This document shows, piece by piece, positions 1 to 7,201 of a DNA stretch of 18,131 nucleotides. The stretch lies in assembly GCA_937892395.1 (NCBI GenBank), contig CALAGJ010000133.1, positions 1 through 18,131 of the forward strand, in the 5' to 3' direction. Numbering within the stretch: the stretch's first letter is position 1; each line of letters starts with the position of its first letter. The notes beneath the pieces were generated by a model. It was not told the origin of the DNA and did not search any database. It worked only from the letters and a program-made list of their open reading frames with translations. A program made the translations under genes and the position numbers. Origin of the DNA: an uncultured Parafilimonas sp. (GTDB lineage: Bacteria > Bacteroidota > Bacteroidia > Chitinophagales > Chitinophagaceae).

Positions 1-447
1 ATTCCTACAGGCTGCTATCACATCTTGCAAGTCATCAATTTTCTTTCCGGTTACCCTTACGATATCATCCATAATCTGTACCTGCACTTTTAATCCTGAA
101 TCTTTTATGAGTTTGGTTATCTTCTTAGCATCATCTTGTTTTAAACCATTGGTAACAGCCACAGATTTTTTTATAATTTTTCCACTGGGGTATGCATCTT
201 TTGTAAAATCAAAGGCACTGCCTTCTATGCCTTGCTTCATGCTACGGCTTATGAGTACATCAATAATTTGCTTCATTTTCATATCGCTGTCAGCTTCTAT
301 GGAAATGACAAAATCTTTTTTATTCAATTCGATATCCCAAGGGCTATCTCTGAAATCAAATCTGTTTTGCAATTCTTTTTTTACAGTGTTTACTGCATTG
401 TCTAAAGTTTGTGCATCTACTTTAGCAGCTATATCAAAAGATGGCAT
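1..447 (-). CDS. yajQ: YajQ family protein, C-terminus cut by window edge
   Basis: The start codon is the ATG at 447-445, and the frame stays open to the window edge, giving 149 residues of a family that is usually about 160-165 long. So only a short C-terminal piece is missing. The N-terminus reads MPSFDIAAKVD and is followed near residues 29-32 by RFDF, the typical opening of this family. The later segment with VRVTGKKIDDLQDVI fits its second ferredoxin-like domain. YajQ proteins are small cytosolic nucleotide-binding proteins. Some members in Xanthomonas and Pseudomonas bind cyclic di-GMP and act as transcription co-effectors; whether this one does is unknown. The gene lies 80 bases downstream of dapF on the same strand and has its own promoter-like sequence, so it may be transcribed alone or by read-through from dapF. 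Confidence 0.93.
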   Translation of the reverse strand, partial: MPSFDIAAKVDAQTLDNAVNTVKKELQNRFDFRDSPWDIELNKKDFVISIEADSDMKMKQIIDVLISRSMKQGIEGSAFDFTKDAYPSGKIIKKSVAVTNGLKQDDAKKITKLIKDSGLKVQVQIMDDIVRVTGKKIDDLQDVIAACRN

Positions 448-459
448 AATATTTTTTTA

Positions 460-492
460 CAAATGTATAAAGGTAGAATAGGAAAACATCAA
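460..492 (-). promoter_or_regulatory. Bacteroidota-type promoter for yajQ
   Basis: On the minus strand, TACATTTG (467-460) matches the phylum's -7 consensus TAnnTTTG exactly. A TTG at 492-490 lies 22 bases upstream of it, within the range reported for the -33 element. The -7 box ends 12 bases before the yajQ ATG, implying a very short leader. The sequence match is direct; promoter activity is inferred. Confidence 0.45.
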
Positions 493-527
493 TATGAGAA
501 AAAATCAAGGAATCGGACAACGCTTCA

Positions 528-1304
528 TTAAACTTCTATATTACCCTGAAACACAAATTCAGCCGGGCCACATAGCCAAATATCTTCGTAGGAAGCATCT
601 CCGGTTTTATTATACTCCACTGCTAAATTCCCGCCAGGTGTTTGTATCTCAATTCTATTAAAACCCAACTCATTGTGATAGTTGAGCAGGGCTACAGCAG
701 TTACTCCTGTGCCACAGCTTTGAGTTTCGTCTTCAACACCTCTTTCGTAAGTACGTACGTAAATATATTTATCAAAATTTTCAGTAAAATTTACATTGAT
801 GCCTTTTTCCTCAAAAGGCTTGCTATATCTGATATGACGGCCATGCTCCGCTACATTAAAATGCATTATATTGCTTACCGATTTGACCAGATGTGGGGAT
901 CCTGTATCAATAATATCATATCCATCTACCTCCTCTATTGCATCTACGGATTTCATTTTAAGATGCACCCATCCATTGTCTTGTAATGTGGCTTCATGTG
1001 GCCCGTCTGCTGCGATGAACGAATGACGCAGTTTATGAATGCCCAATGAGTGGGCAAACCTTACGATACACCTGCCACCATTGCCACACATTGAACTTTC
1101 ATTCCCATCGGCATTATAATATTTCATTTCAAAATCATAGCCCGGAGCTGTATTTAATAGCATGAGGCCATCGGCACCTATGCCATAACATCTTCTACAC
1201 ATCTGCCTTATTTGCGCTGCACTCAGATGGAAGACATTTGTTCTATTGTCTAAAAGGATAAAATCATTTCCCGTACCATGATATTTATAAAAATGAATAG
1301 GCAT
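528..1304 (-). CDS. dapF: Diaminopimelate epimerase
   Basis: This cytosolic enzyme interconverts LL- and meso-diaminopimelate, supplying the peptidoglycan cross-linking residue and lysine. At 258 residues it is slightly shorter than the usual 270-280. It uses two cysteines as acid and base. Both are visible in their standard motifs: Cys73 in NESSMCGNGGRC (residues 68-79) and Cys197 in ETQSCGTGV (193-201). The N-terminal KYHGTGNDF (7-15) and GADGLM (43-48) are also family signatures. The ATG start is preceded by A/T-rich sequence, and an inverted repeat covers the start codon. The gene is intact, with yajQ 80 bases downstream on the same strand and the bacilliredoxin gene divergent on the other side. 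Confidence 0.97.
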   Translation of the reverse strand: MPIHFYKYHGTGNDFILLDNRTNVFHLSAAQIRQMCRRCYGIGADGLMLLNTAPGYDFEMKYYNADGNESSMCGNGGRCIVRFAHSLGIHKLRHSFIAADGPHEATLQDNGWVHLKMKSVDAIEEVDGYDIIDTGSPHLVKSVSNIMHFNVAEHGRHIRYSKPFEEKGINVNFTENFDKYIYVRTYERGVEDETQSCGTGVTAVALLNYHNELGFNRIEIQTPGGNLAVEYNKTGDASYEDIWLCGPAEFVFQGNIEV

Positions 1305-1318
1305 AAACTATTTTATGC
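1301..1318. repeat. Perfect inverted repeat over the dapF start codon
   Basis: GCATAAA (1301-1307) and TTTATGC (1312-1318) form perfect 7-base arms around a 4-base spacer. The left arm contains the dapF ATG on the minus strand. It could be a hairpin hiding the start or an operator, but such A/T-rich repeats also arise by chance. Confidence 0.4.
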
Positions 1319-1459
1319 AAATAAAAACAATGATTCGTTATAGTGAGCTAATGATTATTGTCAAATATGCTTTACGAAATGGGTGTTCGTGCATTACAGT
1401 ATCAATTATCAAAAAATGTTATAGATGTTTTCTAACTTTTTTCTTATAGAAAAGTCAAT

Positions 1460-1467
1460 TATTTTTG
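1460..1467 (+). promoter_or_regulatory. -7 promoter element upstream of bacilliredoxin gene
   Basis: TATTTTTG matches TAnnTTTG exactly and ends 19 bases before the ATG at 1487. No clear TTG-type -33 element is found at the expected distance, so this is a half-supported promoter. Confidence 0.35.
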
Positions 1468-1486
1468 CAGTCTAAAATAGTTATAT

Positions 1487-1903
1487 ATGTATCCAGCAGA
1501 AATAGTAATGCCTATGAAAGCAGAACTTACAGATAATGGTTTTGATGAATTATTGAATAGTGATGCCGTTTCTACCAATCTTGCTCAAGAAGGCACCACA
1601 CTTGTAATGATCAACTCAGTATGTGGTTGTGCTGCAGGAAGTGCAAGACCAGGAGTATTGATGGCAGTTAATAATGCTACCAACAAACCAGACAGACTTA
1701 CAACTGCTTTTGCAGGTTTTGACGTGGAAGCTGTAAATAGTATCCGTGAAAAGTTAATGCCTTATCCCCCAAGTTCTCCTGCTATTGCATTGTTTAAAGA
1801 TGGAGAATTGGTTCACATGGTAGAACGCCACCAGATTGAAGGTAAGAGTGCTCAGGCTATTGCACACAATCTAATAGCTGCATTTGACCAGTATTGTAAT
1901 TAA
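1487..1903 (+). CDS. BrxA/BrxB (YphP/YqiW) family bacilliredoxin
   Basis: The 138-residue protein has a thioredoxin-like fold and the family's CGC active site in NSVCGCAAG (43-51), with Cys46 and Cys48. The segment GSARPGV (51-57) and the region around YPPSSPAIALFKDGE (93-107) are also typical. In Firmicutes these proteins remove bacillithiol from oxidised protein cysteines. Here the role is inferred from the family, and bacillithiol synthesis genes would have to be found elsewhere in the genome. The ATG at 1487 gives MYPAEIVMPM, the usual start of the family. The gene stands alone: it has its own -7 element upstream and a strong terminator just downstream, and it diverges from dapF. Confidence 0.93.
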   Translation: MYPAEIVMPMKAELTDNGFDELLNSDAVSTNLAQEGTTLVMINSVCGCAAGSARPGVLMAVNNATNKPDRLTTAFAGFDVEAVNSIREKLMPYPPSSPAIALFKDGELVHMVERHQIEGKSAQAIAHNLIAAFDQYCN

Positions 1904-1920
1904 TTTTTTAAGAAAAACTA

Positions 1921-1948
1921 AAAGGTCCCGTTTATCGGGACTTTTTTT
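1921..1948. terminator. Hairpin terminator, probably bidirectional
   Basis: GTCCCG (1925-1930) and CGGGAC (1936-1941) pair around a 5-base loop. A run of seven T (1942-1948) follows, and an A-rich stretch precedes the stem, so it can serve both strands. It ends the bacilliredoxin gene on the plus strand. The converging surface-protein gene stops at 1947, inside the T run. Confidence 0.9.
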
Positions 1949-3116
1949 ATCTAATTATCTGCACAAAACCCTTTCTTTCGATTATTCCACAGGTGGTGCT
2001 GGCTTTAAGAATGTATAGATAAGAACCGGTAGGTTGATTTATTGAGTTATAGCGGCCATCCCAGCATTTTTTGTGATCATTGGTTTTAAATAATAATTGA
2101 GCATATCTATTATAAATATTTAGCTCGAAACTGATAACCGGTGGTATATATTTTACACCAAAACAATCGTTTAATCCATCATTATTTGGAGTGAATGCAT
2201 TTGGTAGAAAAAATTCAAATGACGAAGTAGTTACTGCTACTTGGATGGAATCTTGTCCGATACATGCATTTGTAATGAGGTTGTTGCAAGCGCTATTTTG
2301 CATACCTCGGTGCCGCCCTTTCCTCCATTGCTACCTCCGCCACCTCCTGATGAAAATCCTTGTCCACCACCTCCACCAGATCCTTTTTTCCCTTTACCAG
2401 TAAAAGTTGAATCTCCAAGATTTGCGTAAGTATTTCCTTTTGCAGCAGCAATAGCGGCATCTTTTACATAAAAAAAGCTATCCACTGTGCAACTACCATT
2501 TGAGGGTAAAGTCGTATTGGATTTGCCACCGTCAAACCCATATCCCGATGCATCAATATCCGCCAAAAAAGAGTGTGCCAGATACAAAAAAGATCAAGAT
2601 TCCACCTATATTACCATTCCAATACAGCGGTTTTAATGTTTGCGTGATTGTGGCATCTTTGTATTGTGGTATTTTGACAAGTTGTACCTTTCCAGATCCA
2701 ATATTAAAAGTATTAACAAGAGTACTTTTTAACTCAATATATCCTGGCTGCACAGCCCCAACATAATTAATTTCACAATTGCCTGCTTTTTTAAAATCCC
2801 TAACTTTTCCAAATCTTTGATTATTGACATTTTCAAACAAATCGGCCCCTTTCATTTGTATTAGTAAAACAGTGTCTCCTTTGGAAAAACTTCCATACTG
2901 ATTTGCATTTAAGTATAATCTGTTGTTACAAATGTCCAATGAATCAATCAATGCATAACTATTAATGACTCCACCAATATTTTGAGATTGGGCGTTTTTG
3001 ATTAAAGGTATCAATGACAAAAAACGAATCCAAAAAAAAATTGTAAACGTGAAAATGAATCAGTTCTTAAGCGAGAAATTCTCATTGGTGAAAAACGGTA
3101 AAAAGTTTTGAAACAT
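1947..3116 (-). pseudogene. Frameshifted surface protein with T9SS type B sorting domain
   Basis: Three reading-frame segments on the minus strand join into one protein-like sequence. The leader and first segment (to about 2565) contain YWNGNIGGILIFFVSGTL. The second (about 2570-2300) begins ADIDASGYGFDGG and runs into a glycine-rich stretch (2312-2383). The third returns to the first frame and carries a gliding-motility-associated C-terminal domain, with FLPNAFTPNNDGLND, WDGRYN and a final GFVQIIR. In this family that domain directs export by the type IX system and surface attachment. The upstream end is also damaged. From ATG 3116 a TGA at 3062-3060 interrupts the frame. From an alternative ATG (MRISRLRTDSF) one extra T in the T9 tract at 3032-3040 would restore a signal peptide running into IPLIKNAQSQ. 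The first shift would be repaired by removing one T from the T6 tract at 2565-2570. The total, about 350-390 residues, is short for this family, so internal loss is likely. Sequencing error is the main alternative. Confidence 0.8.
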
Positions 3117-3117
3117 T

Positions 3118-4164
3118 TTAAGATTTCAATGAAACATTCATTGCTTTTATCAAAGCCTCTAATGCTGCAACACGCTGTTCTAATTGTGGTAATCTGCGTA
3201 TAGCTCCTTGACTACGTAGCATTGCATTATAATCATAAGCAGGAGAACCAGTAACGGCACCTTTTTCTTTAATATTTTTTGTAACACCACTCTGCGCATT
3301 CACTTGGCTAGCATCTCCCAGCACCAAGTGCCCCACAATGCCTGCCTGACCACCTATGCGTACTTGCTTGCCAATTTTGGTACTGCCACTTATACCTGCT
3401 TGAGCTGCAATTACCGTGTTTTGATCAATTTCTACATTATGAGCTACCTGTACCAAGTTGTCTATTTTTACGCCTCTGCGAATGAGAGTGCTTCCTATGG
3501 TAGCTCGGTCTATGGTACTGTTACTTCCTATTTCTACTTCATCTTCTATAACCACATTTCCTGTTTGAGGAATTTTTTTAAAACTTCCATCTGCCTGTGG
3601 GGCAAAGCCAAATCCATCACTACCTATAATTGCACCTGAATGGATAATTACGTTTTTGCCAAGTTTGCAGTCATGATAAATTTTTACACCGGCATACAAT
3701 ACAGTGCCATCACCTATTGATACATTGTTTCCAATATACACTCCGGGATATATTTTTACTTGATTTCCTAAAATAGCATTTTTTCCGATATATGCAAATG
3801 CGCCTACATAAATATCTTCTCCAATTTTTGCAGTAGTATCTAAAAAAATTGGTTCTTCTATGCCTTTAAAACTTTGCTCCTTAGCCTGCTGATATAGCTC
3901 TAACAATGATGCAAAAGCATCATAAGCATTTGGCACACGTATGAGTGTAGCTGCAACTTTTTGTCTTAATTGTAAATCATTATTTATAATTACCACAGAG
4001 GCCTTTGTAGTGTATAAAAAAGGCTCATATTTTGGATTTGCCAAAAAACTTAATTGACCTTCCACTGCTTCTTCAATTTTTCCAAAAGCGGTTACTGATA
4101 TAGCACCATCCCCCTCTACTGTACCACTTAGATATGAAGCAATTGCTTCTGCCGTAAATTGCAT
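3118..4164 (-). CDS. lpxD: UDP-3-O-acylglucosamine N-acyltransferase
   Basis: LpxD adds the second hydroxyacyl chain, from acyl-ACP, to UDP-3-O-acyl-glucosamine in lipid A synthesis at the cytosolic face. The 348 residues match the family length. An N-terminal uridine-binding domain covers about 1-100, including LSFLANPKY (38-46). A left-handed beta helix of hexapeptide repeats spans about 108-300, and a helical C-terminal tail (about 312-345) is typical of the trimeric enzyme. The catalytic histidine is His242 in QVAHNVEI (239-246), and GSDGFGFAP (181-189) is a family signature. The start lies 22 bases after the stop of the HD-domain gene, so the two form an operon. In many Bacteroidota I would expect lpxC/fabZ and lpxA next; here the broken surface-protein gene follows instead. 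Confidence 0.96.
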   Translation of the reverse strand: MQFTAEAIASYLSGTVEGDGAISVTAFGKIEEAVEGQLSFLANPKYEPFLYTTKASVVIINNDLQLRQKVAATLIRVPNAYDAFASLLELYQQAKEQSFKGIEEPIFLDTTAKIGEDIYVGAFAYIGKNAILGNQVKIYPGVYIGNNVSIGDGTVLYAGVKIYHDCKLGKNVIIHSGAIIGSDGFGFAPQADGSFKKIPQTGNVVIEDEVEIGSNSTIDRATIGSTLIRRGVKIDNLVQVAHNVEIDQNTVIAAQAGISGSTKIGKQVRIGGQAGIVGHLVLGDASQVNAQSGVTKNIKEKGAVTGSPAYDYNAMLRSQGAIRRLPQLEQRVAALEALIKAMNVSLKS

Positions 4165-4186
4165 ATTTTTTAAGTATTTGCTTTAT

Positions 4187-5389
4187 TTATGATGATTGAA
4201 TAGGGTAGCTGCAAATGTAGAATTTTTTAACCGGCATTGATAAAGTATGATGTATAAGTGCATTGTCCACTTCTGAAATATCTCTTACAGTCCCATCGTT
4301 ATAAAGTATATGGATAAGCTCATCCTCCGGCTTGTAAGTAGTAATGTCGATTTGACCTTCAAAGACTAAATACTCTATTAATTCCTTCGGTAAATTTGTT
4401 TGATCCAAAATTTTTTGTTCATGCGCTTTTACAAGTGCTTGGTCAAATGGTGTGGATTGCAGTCTGCATTTATACAATCGTCTGTTTAAAATACCGTTGG
4501 AAAGCATACTGAGTATGCCATCCTTATGCTTTGTCCATTTTTTGATAGAACTCATCACATCAAAATCATCAATGGCGCAAAATGTATGTAATAAATTCTC
4601 AGCGGAATATGAAAGATGCAAAATGCTATCTAAACTTTCTGTTGTAGCATTTGCTCCTACAGATCTTGCTCTTTCAATAATTTTAATGAGCATTTTTTCA
4701 GCAGCCAGCACTGTTTTGTGTAAATAAACTTGTCCATACATCAACCTTCTAGATACGAGAAATTTTTCAATGCTGTGTATGCCTTTTTGCTCCACCATCA
4801 ATTGATTTTGGTGTACCACAAGCATTTTAATAATACGGTCATATCCTATTACTCCTTCACTTACTCCGGTATAAAAACTATCTCTGGTTAAATAATCCAT
4901 TCTATCAACATCAAGTTGCCCACTGATTAACTGGTGTAGAAAAGGCTTGTGGTACTGATTTGTAAAAATGGATATGGCAAGTTCTAATGCACCATTAAAT
5001 TCCCGATTCATTTGCTGCATCATTTGCAAACCCAGTGTTTCATGGTGCTGATCTGGAATAAGCACATGCTCTAATGCATGGCTAAAAGGTCCATGCCCAA
5101 TATCGTGTAGCAGTATGGCGGCTTTAGCAGCATGCTCTTCTTCCGAGGATATGTCTGTACCCTTTTGTCTGAGTACACTGATGGCCTGGTGCATGAGGTG
5201 ATATGCACCCATAGAATGATGCAGTCTGCTATGTACGGCACCCGGATATACTAAATGTGCCAATGCCATTTGATATATTCGCCGAAGGCGCTGATACCAA
5301 GGATGCTCCAGTATTTTAAAATTTAACGGATTATCAATAGCAATAAAACCATATACCGGGTCGTTGATAATTTTGCCGGGATGCTTCAT
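4187..5389 (-). CDS. HD-domain phosphohydrolase (dGTPase/SAMHD1-like)
   Basis: This 400-residue protein belongs to the metal-dependent HD superfamily. Its metal-binding set is visible: HSRLHHSMG (53-61), LLHDIGHGPFSH (93-104) with His95-Asp96, and a downstream Asp within QLDVDRMDYLTRD (158-170). These motifs resemble dNTP triphosphohydrolases of the dGTPase/SAMHD1 type. The substrate of the Bacteroidota members is not established to my knowledge. The start is set at ATG 5389 (MKHPGKIINDPVYGF), because the reading frame upstream opens only at a TTG (5470) and would add an unrelated 27-residue leader covering most of the divergent promoter region. The gene precedes lpxD by 22 bases. An HD gene directly before lpxD is, from memory, a recurrent arrangement in the phylum, but no functional link to lipid A is known. 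Confidence 0.9.
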   Translation of the reverse strand: MKHPGKIINDPVYGFIAIDNPLNFKILEHPWYQRLRRIYQMALAHLVYPGAVHSRLHHSMGAYHLMHQAISVLRQKGTDISSEEEHAAKAAILLHDIGHGPFSHALEHVLIPDQHHETLGLQMMQQMNREFNGALELAISIFTNQYHKPFLHQLISGQLDVDRMDYLTRDSFYTGVSEGVIGYDRIIKMLVVHQNQLMVEQKGIHSIEKFLVSRRLMYGQVYLHKTVLAAEKMLIKIIERARSVGANATTESLDSILHLSYSAENLLHTFCAIDDFDVMSSIKKWTKHKDGILSMLSNGILNRRLYKCRLQSTPFDQALVKAHEQKILDQTNLPKELIEYLVFEGQIDITTYKPEDELIHILYNDGTVRDISEVDNALIHHTLSMPVKKFYICSYPIQSS

Positions 5390-5506
5390 ACTTATTATTC
5401 TGTTAAAAAGAAATTGATTGAAACAAAAGTGCAAGCTAAATGGCAGATTTGCAAATCCCTTTGAAAACAAAAATTAGTACAAGAAAAAATCAAAAATTAA
5501 AAGACT

Positions 5507-7063
5507 ATGTCTATAGCGACTATACTCTGGGTGGATGATGAGATTGAAAGCCTACAATCGCAGAAATTTTTTTTAGAGCAAAAAGGATATTTAGTTCATA
5601 CACGTGCCAATGGTTTTGATGCCATAGATTTTGTAAAAGATACTCCTCCTGATGTGGTGCTTTTAGATGAAAGTATGCCCGGCATAACCGGTCTTGAAAC
5701 ATTGGAAAAAATTAAGGAAGCCAATAGTAATATTCCTGTGGTTATGATAACCAAAAATGAAACTGAAAATTTGATGGATGATGCAATTGGAAGTCAAATT
5801 TCAGATTACCTGATAAAACCTGTAAACCCAAATCAGGTACTATTGAGCCTTAAAAAAATCATTGATAATAAAAGGCTTGTTTCTGAAAAAACTACATTGG
5901 CATATCAGCAACAGTTTCGAAATTTATTTACAGCACTTAATAGTAATCCTGACTATAACGAATGGATGGATATTTATAAAAAGTTAGTATATTGGGAATT
6001 GGAAATGGCTAAAACGGATAGCCCCGAAATGCAAGAAGTGCTGCAAACTCAAAAGCAGGAAGCAAACACGGAATTTTTTAAGTTTATCAGTAAAAATTAT
6101 GCTGATTGGGTGCAGGGGAAAGCCAGTTCAAAACCAGTGATGAGTCATACTCTATTGAAAGAAAAGGTTTTTCCAAATCTTCAAAAAGGAACTCCATTAT
6201 TCTTTGTGCTGATTGATAATTTAAGATTTGATCAATGGAAATCCATTCAGCCCATACTAGCTGAGCAATTTCGAATAGTTGAGGAGGATACTTTTTATAG
6301 TATTTTGCCTACTGCTACACAATATTGTCGCAATGCAATTTTTGCAGGAATGATGCCTGTTGAAATTGAAAAAAAATTTCCACAGGCATGGAAAAATGAC
6401 GATGATGAGGGTGGCAAAAATTTGCATGAAGAAACCTTCTTACAAAATCAATTAATACAAGCAGGTTTTCAGCACATAAAATTTAGCTACACAAAAATTA
6501 CGCATCATAATGATGGACAACATCTTGTAAATTCAATTCATAATTTACTTAACAATGACCTCAATGTAATCGTGTATAATTTTGTAGATATGCTAAGCCA
6601 TGCACGTACAGAAATGGAAATTTTAAAAGAGCTAGCAGCAGATGAAGTAAGTTATAGAAGCATTACCCGCAGCTGGTTTGAGCATAGTCCGCTCAATCAA
6701 GCATTAAAAAAAATTGCGGATAAAAATATACAGATTATTTTGGCTACTGATCATGGAAGCACACGTGTTAATACTCCTGTAAAAGTGATCGGCGATAAAC
6801 AAACCACCGCTAATTTAAGATACAAACATGGCCGAAATTTAAATTATGAAGCAAGAGATGTATTGGCATTTAGGAATCCTGCACAGGCAGGTTTACCATC
6901 GCCCAATATTAACTCTAGTTTCATTTTTGCCAAAGAAGATTTATACCTCTGTTATCCAAACAATTATAATCATTTTGCCAATTATTACCGGAATACATTT
7001 CAACATGGCGGCATTAGTTTAGAAGAGATGTTGATACCTGTAGTAAAGCTGGTAAATAAATGA
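5507..7063 (+). CDS. porX: PorX: response regulator with PglZ domain, T9SS regulator
   Basis: The 518-residue protein has an N-terminal receiver domain (about 4-120). It shows the acidic pocket Asp10-Asp11, the phosphoacceptor Asp54 in VVLLDESMPG (50-59), Thr82 and Lys104. After a helical linker (about 121-205) comes a PglZ domain of the alkaline-phosphatase superfamily (about 225-515), with likely metal or catalytic residues in LIDNLRFDQ (235-243), PTATQY (268-273), DMLSH (361-365), TDHGST (414-419) and QHGG (499-502). In Porphyromonas gingivalis PorX, phosphorylated with the sensor PorY, controls genes of the type IX secretion system; the PglZ domain has phosphodiesterase activity. No sensor kinase gene is in this window. 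The gene is divergent from the HD-domain gene with 117 bases between starts, and it ends before a hairpin terminator. The domain order and motifs make the call firm. Confidence 0.96.
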   Translation: MSIATILWVDDEIESLQSQKFFLEQKGYLVHTRANGFDAIDFVKDTPPDVVLLDESMPGITGLETLEKIKEANSNIPVVMITKNETENLMDDAIGSQISDYLIKPVNPNQVLLSLKKIIDNKRLVSEKTTLAYQQQFRNLFTALNSNPDYNEWMDIYKKLVYWELEMAKTDSPEMQEVLQTQKQEANTEFFKFISKNYADWVQGKASSKPVMSHTLLKEKVFPNLQKGTPLFFVLIDNLRFDQWKSIQPILAEQFRIVEEDTFYSILPTATQYCRNAIFAGMMPVEIEKKFPQAWKNDDDEGGKNLHEETFLQNQLIQAGFQHIKFSYTKITHHNDGQHLVNSIHNLLNNDLNVIVYNFVDMLSHARTEMEILKELAADEVSYRSITRSWFEHSPLNQALKKIADKNIQIILATDHGSTRVNTPVKVIGDKQTTANLRYKHGRNLNYEARDVLAFRNPAQAGLPSPNINSSFIFAKEDLYLCYPNNYNHFANYYRNTFQHGGISLEEMLIPVVKLVNK

Positions 7064-7153
7064 TGGAATTGAAAAATGTTATTTGTTTTATGGAGTTGTA
7101 AATATGCATTAATCAACACATAACACGATATTACTTAATTTATATTATAACAA

Positions 7154-7184
7154 ATAAAAAGAGCTTGATAAGATCTCTTTTTAT
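7154..7184. terminator. Hairpin terminator between converging genes
   Basis: ATAAAAAGAG (7154-7163) and CTCTTTTTAT (7175-7184) are perfect 10-base complements around an 11-base loop. A-rich and T-rich arms on either side allow use by porX on the plus strand and by the lipoprotein operon's neighbour on the other, though it lies before the latter's stop-proximal region at 7202. Confidence 0.75.
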
Positions 7185-7201
7185 CATATTATTATACAAT
7201 A

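Noticed and set aside
107..481. Plus-strand ORF of 124 residues
   Set aside because: It lies antisense to yajQ, whose reading on the minus strand matches a known family throughout.
2191..2429. Plus-strand ORFs, one of them proline-rich
   Set aside because: They are the antisense reading of the glycine-rich codons of the broken surface-protein gene.
3304..3639. Plus-strand ORF of 111 residues, rich in Tyr and Ser
   Set aside because: It is antisense to the hexapeptide-repeat part of lpxD, which is intact.
5390..5470. Longer TTG start for the HD-domain gene
   Set aside because: The extra 27 residues do not fit the family, and the ATG at 5389 gives the expected N-terminus.
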